This document shows, piece after piece, positions 24,084-33,395 of a stretch of 64,000 nt of DNA. The position numbers and the translations under genes are program-made. The stretch spans positions 9,346,076-9,410,075 of the forward strand of contig NC_092099.1 in assembly GCF_045679555.1 (NCBI RefSeq), in the 5' to 3' direction. This DNA is from Salvelinus alpinus. Taxonomy: Eukaryota; Chordata; Actinopteri; Salmoniformes; Salmonidae. Within the stretch, counting starts at the first letter, position 1. Every line of letters starts with the position of its first letter. The notes below the pieces were generated by a model. The model did not search any database, had not been told where the DNA came from, and was given only the letters and a program-made list of their open reading frames with translations.

Positions 24084-24111
24084 GCAAGACCTGAAAATGA
24101 TTGTCTAACAA
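22165..24111 (-). CDS. L2 LINE reverse transcriptase, long open frame lacking endonuclease
   Basis: The frame is open for 648 codons. RT motifs occur in order: NNYRPVSLLSFLSKTLER (about residues 206-223), LILLDLSAAFDTVNH with the motif A Asp (about 275-289), TGVPQGSVLGPLLFSLY (about 334-350) and CYADDTQLIF with the catalytic YADD (about 367-376). It ends with the conserved WWNKLP block (about 617). The codon at its upstream end is TTG, and the first 7 codons come from Tc1 DNA and the next 2 from the target duplication, so this is a 5'-truncated LINE copy and not a host gene. The lack of stops suggests a fairly recent insertion. Confidence 0.85.
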   Translation of the reverse strand: MLDNHFQVLRAHRTGLRAAERKWRKTRLPADLASFHSLLSTFSSSVSAAKANFYHSKFQASASNPRKLFATFSSLLNPPPPPPPSSLSADDFVNHFEKKVDDIRSSFAKSNDTAGSAHTALPCALTSFSPLSPDEISRLVTAGRPTTCPLDPIPSSLLQTISGDLLPYLTSLINSSLTAGYVPSVFKRARVAPLLKKPTLDPSDVNNYRPVSLLSFLSKTLERAVLGQLSCYLSQNDLLDPNQSGFKTSHSTETALLCVTEALRTAKANSLSSALILLDLSAAFDTVNHQILLSTLSELGISGAAHAWIASYLTGRSYQVAWRESVSAPRALTTGVPQGSVLGPLLFSLYTKSLGSVISSHGLSYHCYADDTQLIFSFPPSDNQVVNRISACLADISVWMTDHHLKLNLGKTELLFLPGKDCPFHDLAITVDNSIVSSSQSAKNLGVILDNTLSFSTNIKAVTRSCRFMLYNIRRVRPCLTQEAAQVLIQALVISRLDYCNSLLAGLPACAIKPLQLIQNAAARLVFNFPKFSHVTPLLRSLHWLPVEARIRYKTMVLAYGAVRGTAPPYLQALIRPYTQTRALRSSTSGLLASLPLRKYSSRSAQSKLFAALAPQWWNKLPHDARSAESITTFRRHLKPHLFKEYLG

Positions 24112-24204
24112 TGATCAACAACCAATTTGACAGAGCTTAAAGAATTTTGAAAATAATAAATGTGTAAATGTTGTACAATCCAGGTGTGCAAAGCTCTTAG
24201 AGAC

Positions 24205-24365
24205 ATTTACATTTAAGTCATTTAGCAGACGCTCTTATCCAGAGCGACATACAAATTGGTGCATTCACCTTATGATATCCAGTGGAACAACCACTTTACA
24301 ATAGTGCATCTAACTCTTTTAAGGGGGGGGGGGGTTAGAAGGATTATTTTATCCTATCCTAGGTA
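24205..24365 (-). mobile_element. Second, short L2 insertion in the same Tc1
   Basis: These 161 bases are nearly identical to 22016-22175, the 3' end of the larger L2 copy, including the CAACCACTTTACAATAGTGC segment and the G tract. It is a severely 5'-truncated copy. It splits the Tc1 phrase CTCTTAGAGAC / TTACCCAGAAA. Just to its right, TTACCCAGAAACAC is present twice in tandem. Confidence 0.85.
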
Positions 24366-24651
24366 CTTACCCAGAAACACTTACCCAGAAACACTCACAG
24401 CTGTAATCACTGCCAAAGGTGATTCTAACATGTATTGACATAGAGGGTTGAATACTTATCTAATCAAGATATATTAGTGTTTAATTTTTCATTCATATTT
24501 TACAAATGTTAGACATTTTCTTCCACTTTGACATTACAGGGTATTTTGTGTAGAACAAAAAAAAGTACAATTAAATCCATTTTAATCCCACTTTGTAACT
24601 CAACAAAATGTGGATAAAGTCAAGGGATGTGAATACTTTCTGAAGGCACTG

Positions 24652-24980
24652 TATCTGGTCCGGGGGGCTTACCACTATGCCAAACCCCTAGCACTCTGCC
24701 ATAACTACAACCCCTCCCTTCCCACAGCCTGTTCTGTCCCTCATCCATGCACTGCCAACCCATCTCCATCTGCCTGAATAGAGGACTGTTTTTGTAACCG
24801 GCTGGCCTCTGTATGGAAATCAGTGTGTCTGCGGTAATACCTCCAGCTCTGAGCATAAGTGTCTGTTGCAGATCAGATCTTCGCCGTGCTTTGCAGCCCG
24901 TAGTATTTCGCCTCCAGATAAATCAGTTGGATCTTTTAATACGGGAAAAAACATAATTATGGAAAGAAAATAAATCTCTT
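24652..24980. other. Spacer, nothing recognised
   Basis: I see no gene and no known repeat. Confidence 0.45.
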
Positions 24981-25921
24981 CCCAGCTAGCAATGAGGACA
25001 GCCCAGAAGCGGCCCTCTTCCAGGGGGGGCAGATTGAATCGGCCCGGAATCGGGTGTCGGACTCTGCCCGGAATCAAAATGAATGACTGCCCAGAATCGG
25101 CCAAAGTACATCAAGCCGTTTCCGTCTACCGGAATTCAGCCGATTGTGCCGGCATCCTACCAGAATCCACCCAGAAGCAGCCTGATGCAAATGTAAATAA
25201 ATGTATATAAAAATCACCCAATTGAGTAATTTTAAATATTACTCTTATACATTTTACACATACAAATTATGCCCATCCACAAATGTTTTGTATAATTTTA
25301 TAATATATATTTTCCGTCATATCTGTACACCTGGTGACCGTGTCAGTGCGCATGAGCCTTGCCCGCCACAGGAGTCGCTACAGCGCGATGGAGAAGGACA
25401 TCCCGGCCGGCCAAACCCTCCCCTAACCCGGATGACCCTGGGCCAATTGTGCATCGCCTCATGGGTCTCCCGGTCGCGGCCGGCACGGGTATCGAACCAG
25501 CATCTGTAGCAACGCAGTTTGCACTGTGATGCAGTGTCAGACCGCTGCGACACTCGAGAGGCCCCATCCACAAAGTGTTTAATGCTGATCAATTGCCTTG
25601 CACAAAGTATCAAAATACTAAAATACCACAAACAGGACTCTTAAAGAACTTCATTTAAATGTTCATTAAATTTTTTGATCAATTTTAATTAATTATATAA
25701 AGCAGCCCGTGTAATCATCTGCCAGAGAGTAGCCACAATCGGCCCGAGCCCCAAGTCATACATTTGGCTCAGATAACTCACACCGGAATCGGCCCGATCT
25801 CAATCCCCGCATCCTAGCCATAAGTAATACTGCCGAAGGCGGCCCAGACTTGGGCCACGTGACGTCGCCCGAGTTTGACTCTCAGCCAGAATCGGCCCAG
25901 ATCCACTGTGCTAGCTGGGTT
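24981..25921. mobile_element. Repeat with CCCAGCTAGCA ends, interrupted by a SINE
   Basis: CCCAGCTAGCA at the left and TGCTAGCTGGG at the right (25909-25919) form inverted ends. Both flanks inside contain repeated AGAATCGGCCC-type phrases, and the middle is AT-rich. No coding frame is present. It looks like a non-autonomous DNA transposon. TGTGCTAGCTGGGTA also occurs at 20899-20913, so a partial relative may lie there. Confidence 0.5.
25285..25565 (-). mobile_element. tRNA-derived SINE, 3' part replaced
   Basis: The minus strand shows the A box (GTCGCAGCGGTCTGA at about 25550) and B box (GCTGGTTCGATACCC at about 25497), then the same body as the SINE at 7157-7588. The body ends early at about 25324. 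ATCCACAAATGTTT (25276-25289) and ATCCACAAAGTGTTT (25566-25580) flank it and look like a target duplication. In that case the AT-rich 25290-25323 stretch would be its tail. Confidence 0.75.
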
Positions 25922-26952
25922 GTTTTCACAGGATGCTCTGTCCATCTTTCTTTCTGGATATTCATCCCTTTATTTTTTTATTCCACTAAAGGAGAATTGA
26001 TCAGGGTTTTTACTTTACGTCCAGTGGTGCTTATCATGGAGTATGACTGTGCCCATACCAAGAGACATTCCAACGGACCATGTGATGACGATTCCTCCTC
26101 GGAGATCATATGATGACCTGGATCTGGAGGACGTCTAGTAACCCCAGTGGCTGCTAGGAAAGTTGTCTTCAGTGTTTGATGCAGTTTTTATTGGGTGTTT
26201 GATGTAGCTAGCATGTATGCCCTAATATGTACACTGTCCAGCAGAGTCCCCCCAACCCCCCAAACGCCCATGTTACCTGAACTTCGGAAAGGGACACAAT
26301 CAGACACAGAGGTCACAGCCCCTGTAGAAGCCAGTGCGCTGTGAAGAAGCCTGTATAATGCCAATACAACTTTCCCAGGCACCACGTAAAAGGGCCCAGA
26401 CTTCAAAGGGCCACTTGAAAGGTAAAGATATCTCTACCTCTAAGTCAAACCAACCCACAACCAGGCTACACAAGCTACACAGGGGAACCAAGTCAATGTG
26501 GTTCCTATTATTTGATAAGCATCCCATATTTTCAAAGGTATTTTAATGACCTGGAGCTATGCCTTTCATGGCGCTAACTCTTGAATGACACTCTGGGAGC
26601 TCTCCGCGCAGCATGGTTCGAACACTGAGCAGTGGGAGGGGTACATCTTTATTACGCAATGACACCCTACGCTAGCCACCGCGCTGCGTGTTCATTAGAG
26701 CTTTCTTTCTCTCTTTTCCATCTCCAAGTTTATTTTTCACCGTCACAACATGATTTTGGTGTTTTCTTCCCCATTATGAGAAAACAAACGTGTACTCCTT
26801 GCCATCACGGGAAGTGAATGTGTATTGTTTTAAGGCTGCGGGGGAATGCCAGCTGTCATGGAGGATTTCCTTGGTCGAGTCTAACTCAGGCCCGTCTTGC
26901 TGCTGGTTCACTGTGAGGGGCTTTGACAGCTAGATCAAACCCCCTGTGGACT
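25922..26952. other. No gene recognised
   Basis: Single-copy-looking sequence with short frames on both strands and no domain. Confidence 0.45.
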
Positions 26953-27080
26953 CAACCTGGTCTCAGAGCATTTCGTATTGTTCTATACGTAAATCCGAGA
27001 TGCTCCATTTAGTATGATATGTTACGTTTCGTATGGTATGTATTCATTTGTGGATGTCCATCACCCATTTCCTATGATAT

Positions 27081-28212
27081 CTTCTTAGTGCCAGGCTCGA
27101 CAACATTCCGCTGAAAAGGCAGCGCTGGAAATTGAAAAATATTTTTTTGAAATATGTACATTTCACACATTAACAAGTGCAATACACCAAATGAAAGATA
27201 AACTTCTTGTTAATCTACCCATCGTGTCCGATTTCAAAAAGGCTTTACAGCGAAAGCACAACATATGATTATGTTAGGTCAGAGCCAAGTCACAAAAACA
27301 CACACAGCCATTTTTCCAGCCAAAGATAGGAGTCACAAAAAGCAGAAATATAGATAAAATGAATCACTAACCTTTGATGATCTTCATCAGAATGCACTCC
27401 CAGGAATCCCAGTTCCACAATAAATGTTTGATTTGTTTGATAAAGTTCATCATTTATGTCCAAATTCCTCCTTGTTGTTAGTACGTTCAGCCCAGTAATC
27501 CATCTTCATGAGGCGCGAAGATGGATTACTAGGCTGAACGCAAAGGATTTCTCCGGTTGTAACATTATTGAAGATTTATGTTAAAAACATCCTAAAGATT
27601 GATTCTATACATCGTTTGAAATGTTTCTACGGTCTGTAACGGAACTTTTGGACATTTCGTCAGACCGTAGAAACATTTCAAACGATGTATAGAATCAATC
27701 TTTAGGATGTTTTTACATAAATCGTCAATAATGTTACAACCGGAGAAATCCTTTGTCTGTAGAAAAGCCATGGAATGAGAGCTACCACTCAGGTGAACGA
27801 GCGTCAGAGTTTGTGGCACTCTGCCAGACCACTCACTCAAAAAGCACTTATGAGCCCGTCCTTTACAGTAGAAGCCTCAAACAAGTTTCTAAAGACGGTT
27901 GACATCTAGTGGAAGCCTTAGGAAGTGCACAATGACCACATAGACACTGTGTATTTGATAGGCCAAGCTTTCAAAAACTACAAACCTCAGACATCCCACT
28001 TCCTGGTTGGATTTTTCTCAGGTTTTCGCCTGCCATATGAGTTCTGTTATACTCACAGACATCATTCAAACAGTTTTAGAAACTTCAGAGTGTTTTCTAT
28101 CCAATACTACTAATAATATGCATATATTAGCATCTGGGCCTGAGTAGGAGGCAGTTTACTCTGGGCACGCTTTTCATCCAAAAGTGAAAATGCTGCCCCC
28201 TATCCCAAACAG
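27081..28212 (-). mobile_element. 1.1-kb non-coding element nested in the MITE, GATAT duplication
   Basis: GATAT lies on both sides (27076-27080 and 28213-28217). Joining across gives TATGATATGTTA, the motif found elsewhere in the host MITE, which supports a clean insertion. The right end, read on the minus strand, has GGGGGCAGCATTTTCACTTT, a terminus I associate with an abundant salmonid repeat. It contains two foldbacks and no transposase. Confidence 0.7.
27541..27755. repeat. Near-perfect inverted duplication, 95-bp arms
   Basis: Arms 27541-27636 and 27661-27755 are inverse copies with only a few differences, separated by 24 bases. A second, smaller palindrome (about 27484-27538, stem around CAGTAATCCATCTT) lies immediately to the left. 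Confidence 0.95.
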
Positions 28213-28332
28213 GATATGTTATCAATTACAAATTGTATTATATGTTACAAATTTGAAAAACATACTAACCTGACGAATTTGCAAAACATATGATATGTTA
28301 CAAATTATAGCTAGGTGGCTAACGTTAGCTAG

Positions 28333-28470
28333 GCTAGGGGTTAGAGTTAGGGGTTAGGGGTTAGGGTTACGTTTAGGAGTAAGGTTAAGGTTAGGGGAAG
28401 GGTTGCCAAAAATGGTTAAGGTTAGGGGGAGGGTTAGCTAAAATGATTAAGGTTAGGGGAAGGGTTAGCT
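28333..28470. repeat. Degenerate TTAGGG-like tract
   Basis: Repeated GGGGTTAGGGTTA and GGTTAGGGGAAGGGTTA units occur inside the outer MITE. They are part of that repeat and not chromosome-end DNA. Confidence 0.75.
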
Positions 28471-28714
28471 AATATGTTAAGTAGCTGCAAAGTAGCTAAA
28501 AAGTAGTAAGTCATTTAAAAGTTGCTAATTAGCTACAATAGTCTGTGATAACATTCAAACTAGTAACCTTTGGGTTGCTAGACGTTCACGTTATATGCCC
28601 ACCCATCCACTCTACTTTTGTTTTTACCTTAAGTAACCCTCTGTTTTATGTAACCATACCAAACGTGACAACGTAACGTTACAAAATTACATCTCGTCTA
28701 TGAGACCAGGCTGG

Positions 28715-29049
28715 TGGACTAGCTCCAGGCTGTAGAATGGGGACACCAGAGAGTTACACCACCTCCACCCCAGGGCTCGTTTACTGGAACTACAACAGCA
28801 GTATGTCCTAGGGGTGATCAAACCAGGCTTACATTGCTCAAGTCCTACTCTAACACACCTTATTCTACTGATCAGCTGCTCACCAGGCCTCATCAGCGAA
28901 GGCCTGGAGCAAATGCCTGCACACCCAGTAGCTGTTCAGGAGGAGGGTTTGCCACCCCCCTGGCTTAATGATACCAAATGGTTGGTACCCAGATTCAAAT
29001 GTTGCTTGTGCTACCCTGTTGTTTTGACCCAATGTTGGCAAAGAAATGT
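28715..29049. other. Possible 3' flank of the Penelope-like element
   Basis: I see no gene. It may be 3' untranslated sequence of the Penelope-like copy to its right, but no boundary is visible. Confidence 0.3.
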
Positions 29050-29990
29050 TCCGTTTCTTTAAGTACATAAACATCCATCACATTGTATTAAAGTGTCTCT
29101 TTGATAAATATACTGTGAATGCCATTTTGTGGCACTTCACTTGACTTGGTCCAGTAAAAAATCCAGCTGTATAAATGGGATATGCACAATAAAATCCTGC
29201 AAAGTCAATGGCCTCGGATATTTGCCTTCCACTGAGCGTAGAAAACCTCACAACCAGATTGGTGAGTTTGTACAAGGCTTTCCTCTCGCTGTCCCGAGTC
29301 TCGACCCTGGTCAGAAACATCATCATACAGTCTCATTGTTCTACCCACTTCAAGACAGACCGCAAAAACCCAGTCACACCATGGATTTTAAAAAAACAAC
29401 ACAATTTAGACATTGACACTATAAAAATGGTTTTAGATCGAACTCCTCATTAAGGCCAAGAGGAGACAGTTTGTTGAGCCTGTGGATCCAGAAAGATTCC
29501 CTTTGAAGAAGTTTCCTCTCAATGTCCCCTCTCCTGCGTGTCATCTTGACCATTTCTATTCCAACATATCTCAGACAGCTAATAGGATGTCCAGCTTGTA
29601 CAAAATGAGCAGCAACCAGATTATTTGTCTCACCTGTCCATATATTGATGCGGTGCTCACTGATCCGTGTCTTAAGTCTTCTATGGGTTTTCCCTATGTA
29701 AGACAGACCACAAGGACATTTCAACATGTAAATAACATTGGTGGACATGCAGGTAATCAGGCCCTTGATCTTAAATCTTTGTCCTGTGCGGGGGTGGGTA
29801 AATGAGTTGCATTTGTACGTAAACCTTGGAAGCATACACCACTCTTACTGTAAACGTGCCAATCCCTTTGGACATGCGGCCCCTTTACACAGTCAAACAA
29901 TAGCCTGGAACTTGAGAGGGAAAGTGCTAGAGTTTCACGGATGAATCTGGAATATGTATTTCCCACCAGACCTGTGTGTGTTTCCTCATT
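29050..29990 (-). mobile_element. Penelope-like retroelement fragment
   Basis: This holds the C-terminal GIY-YIG endonuclease of a Penelope-like element plus downstream non-coding sequence. The reverse transcriptase part is missing, as in a 5'-truncated copy. Exact ends cannot be read. Confidence 0.75.
29419..29835 (-). pseudogene. GIY-YIG endonuclease domain of a Penelope-like element
   Basis: The 138-codon frame shows the domain core: NVIYMLKCPCGLSYIGKT (about residues 33-50, VIY and YIG standing for the GIY-YIG pair, with the CPCG typical of Penelope-like elements), then LKTRISEHR (about 54-62) with the conserved Arg. It ends NEEFDLKPFL. Upstream, FTHPRTGQRFKIKGLITC is the usual linker. 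An in-frame stop lies just before the ATG and the RT is absent, so it is a truncated relic, although the domain itself is uninterrupted. Confidence 0.88.
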
Positions 29991-32900
29991 TGGAATGGAC
30001 TAGGCTTGAAATGTTCACATTTGTTTTTGCGGTGGAAAATGTGTCATCCTGTGGTTTTTCCAGTTTTTTTGGTGTGAAAATTTTGAATTCTTTGATCCGT
30101 TGAGAAATAAATCTTACAAGCTGAGTAACGCCATGTAGTCTCACCCGCGTGGGCTGTTTGATTCTGCGTCATGTCTGTCCATAATATATTTTCTTATTTT
30201 TATACAGAAAATGTGTTGTGGATTCTGGGACGTTACATATTGTAAATTGAGTGTAAAAACATCAGCACCAGTTGAACTGCGAGGATGGATGCATCATACC
30301 GAAAATATGTGGTTTCATGCAAAGACACCAGAATATATCTGGTGTCCTGGGGATATCAGTTTGGGAGGAGCACAGGCCTGGGCCTTGCATGGCTTGGAAG
30401 GGCTTTAGCTAGCAAACCTCTGTGTACCACTTTGTGTATCCGTGTGTGTGTATGTGTGAAGTGTATAGGCCTGCCTGTGTGTGTGTTGCTCTGAAAGGGT
30501 AGAGGGACATTGCAGCTGTGACTAGCTATAACGTCCCCAGCCCTCAGCCCTGCAGGCCCTGCTAACTAAATGTGTGTCCAAGCACAGGGCTCTATACGGC
30601 ACAACACACACTACTTCCTGGTGGCCTGCGCTTCATAATTCCCATCCACTTCTGCCAACATCTGTGGCTGCCTTTGACACTCGCATGCACGCACACACAG
30701 AAACATGTGCCTTCACACAAACACACTTGCATACACACACTGGGTCAAACATCATGCTTTATAAATAGCGTTATGAAAAATACTTAACACATCCTTTTGT
30801 CTCCGACGTGAAAAGGACGTCTTTAGAAGACAGGAAGAAGAAGGGAGGGTGGAGGAGGAGGGAGAGCAGTGATCTCCTGTCCACTCCATCAATCAGAGAG
30901 CAGCATGAGCTGAGATATGTAGTCGGCTTCTTTCATTCTTCCTTCCTTTCCTCTTTTTTTCTTTCTTTCTCTCTTTCTCTTTTTATTTGCAAAATCCGAC
31001 GTGCCCAGAAGGAATGGATTTCCAGGGTCCCCTTTGATCCTGTCTTTATGATTATTTTGTTTGCTTAAACCACATCCTTCTCTCCGCCGCACTCGTCCCA
31101 AGATGCTTTGAATTAGGCGGGTGTGGGTGGGAGGGTGGAGCGGGGGGGGGGGGGGGGGGGAGGATGGCATTCACACTGAGCTCCAGGAGACAAGGAGATG
31201 CTGGATGGCGGTCCTCCTCGGTGCGACCCATGTAGAACGAAGCCTTGAGGCACGTACAGGACATACCAGGGGCGTTTGCAATATGTGATTCTTTTTTTAT
31301 ACAAAATGTATTCATTTATAACGTCTATGAGCATTGAGAAAGTGGTGTGAATCGCACCTTTTCCTTCCAAGTTGAAATTAATCGCACTTTCGCATGTCAA
31401 GTTCAATGCTAGCCTCACGTCTCACGTTGAGGACTGTTCGGCTGTAGTACCATCGCGTGCCACTTGGTTTCCTTATTCTCCGGCAGCTCAGTCTGCTGAT
31501 GATCCCCTGAGTTTTACAGAGTAAGAACAGCAGCTTCAGTCATTTCTCTCTTTCCTTTCTGTAATGGTTCTAGAAAAGACATTTCAACAAAGAGGCTTAA
31601 AACAATAAGGACAACTCTCCGGCTAGGAGTCAGCGTAAGTCACTGTGGTGGATGATACTCTATTCTCCTGTGATCTATTTCTGGGTGTGCAGCTAATTTC
31701 TGCTCCACTGCCTCTACATTCTATTCTGCCTTTCTTCGTTTTCCTACTGTATGGTAGGAGGAAGCGTCATGTCATACAGTACGATATGTGCATGAGAGAG
31801 AGTGGGTGTACAGTCTGTTAATTTCCGAACATGCGTGTGATTGTCTGTATGCATTTGACAGAGTGTGCGCATCTGCGTGTGCTTGTACATGCACACTTGT
31901 CAGTGTCACCTTGAACAAGAATGCACTGTGTGTGGGTGTCTTTGTATGTATATACAGTAGAGATCCCATATACAAGCTACTCTCACAGGAAATGACCTAC
32001 AAGTGGATAGAGGAGGAATAAATAAACTCAGATGATAGATAAATAAATAACGGCCATTTTGGAGATTCAGGGTCCGTTTCAGCAGCTGCCAACGATACTA
32101 CGGCATTGGATCCACATCCTCACGGCAGACAGGAATTGTGACAGTTACTATACAATCCCCAGAAAATAGAACCATTATTTTTTTCATGCGTTTCCCTGAA
32201 TCTACCGACATCTTTCAAATTAAGGGCTGCCTGAATTATAGGAGCTCCTCAGACAGAGAGGGAAAGTATACACTGGGAATCAGTGGACAGGCAGGCCAAG
32301 GCCAGGTACCGTGAAGCACACAGATCGCGTGCTATGCTTTCCGTCTTTTGTGAACCCGTGCTTTACGACACTGTCAAAACATCCCAGGCGCTACACTGTC
32401 TCCAGTGTCTGGAATAAAGGATCATGATTTAACTCAACCTTTAATGTGTACTCCTTCTCTTCAGGTAAAGCCATGAAATTTAAGAGCAGAAGTCCATACA
32501 TAGGAAGGAGAGATGCGAGATCTGTAAAGTTGCAAAAAGCGCTGGATATCTTCTGTGGGATGACAACGGCTGCAGACGGGGAAGGTGGAGGGTGTTGGTG
32601 TGTGTGTTGTCATATGGTGTACTTTGGAATGAGCAGTCTGGTTCGACTTGTAGCCACACCAGTCTCGTTGCCATTACAGTATGTGACATAAATTGCCACA
32701 ATCTGCCATATATCCATATCCATGCTTGCATCCATATTTAGTAATGGTCTGCTCAGCATATGCGGACACTTATGAACTGATGTGGACCCGTTTTGAAACT
32801 ACGTGGACATGTGAGAAGATTTTGACACATTAGCGTTTACAGTATAATGCTAATATTGACATGTGGTCAACATACTGGTATGTAGGTTAAAAGCCAATAC

Positions 32901-33255
32901 TTGAGGTTAAATCTAGTGGTTAAAGGGTCTTGTAATTAGGTCAAGCTGTGAAGGGATCTGTCTGAGTGTGGGCAGGTGGCTGCGGCAATGAGGGGGAGAG
33001 GGGAGGAGGTGGTAGCCAGGAGGGAGTGCACTCAATGGGAGGGAATGGGTGATTATAGCCCCTCTCTGGAGCTGGGTGGTGGTGGATGGGATGCACTCTG
33101 GGTCCCAGAGCAGAGGGAAGATGGTAGGAAGTGTGTATGGGCCCACATGCAGGACACATTTGACACAAACACACACACCCTGGGCACATGTAACAGTATT
33201 GCTTCCTTCTCTCTCCTCGCCTCAACCTGGACTTTAACCTCTGAACACATCGACA
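29991..33255. other. 3.3 kb without recognised genes
   Basis: It includes a 19-base G run at 31142-31160 beside a purine-rich tract, pyrimidine-rich stretches at about 30930-30985, and CA/GT-rich patches near 30690-30740 and 31800-31900. None of the short frames shows a domain. It could contain conserved regulatory DNA, which cannot be judged from one sequence. Confidence 0.45.
31142..31160. repeat. Poly-G run, 19 bases
   Basis: A homopolymer run. Its length is likely unreliable in assembly and prone to G-quadruplex formation. Confidence 0.9.
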
Positions 33256-33395
33256 ACAGTCTCCGGCAAAGCATCGTTACCTATCGGTACACAAAAGTTG
33301 CGGTCCAACTACTTCAAGGTCGCAGAGAGAGCGATGTCACTTATTGAAACGCCACTAGCGCACACCGCTAACTAGCTAGCCATTTCACACCGTTT
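33256..33395. repeat. Possible dispersed repeat fragment
   Basis: Phrases such as TATTGAAACGCCACTAGCGC and CGCTAACTAGCTAGCCATTT resemble a salmonid repeat I have seen but cannot name. Confidence 0.3.

Larger units (their letters stand above)
20934..24651 (+). mobile_element. Tc1-like element broken by two L2 insertions
   Basis: The ends CAGTGCCTTCAGAAAGCATT (20934) and its inverse (TTTCTGAAGGCACTG, ending 24651) are flanked by TA at 20932-20933 and 24652-24653. Without the inserts the element would be about 1.5 kb. Transposase remnants (TTCAAGCATGGTAGTGGCTG at about 21735) are riddled with stops. Its relative without inserts is at 12683-13893. Confidence 0.9.
26953..28714. mobile_element. 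MITE with CAACCTGGTCTCA ends, interrupted by another element
   Basis: Left end CAACCTGGTCTCAGAGC and right end TGAGACCAGGCTGG are near inverse. Inner sequence carries the repeated motif TATGATATGTTA (about 27016 and 28290), a telomere-like TTAGGG tract and CCTTTGGGTTGCTAGACGTTC. The 27081-28212 element splits it at one TATGATATGTTA site. It is non-coding. Confidence 0.7.

Noticed and set aside
22165..24111. The 648-codon frame as a host gene
   Set aside because: All its motifs are L2 reverse transcriptase motifs, and target duplications show it is an insertion. The start codon is TTG in foreign sequence.
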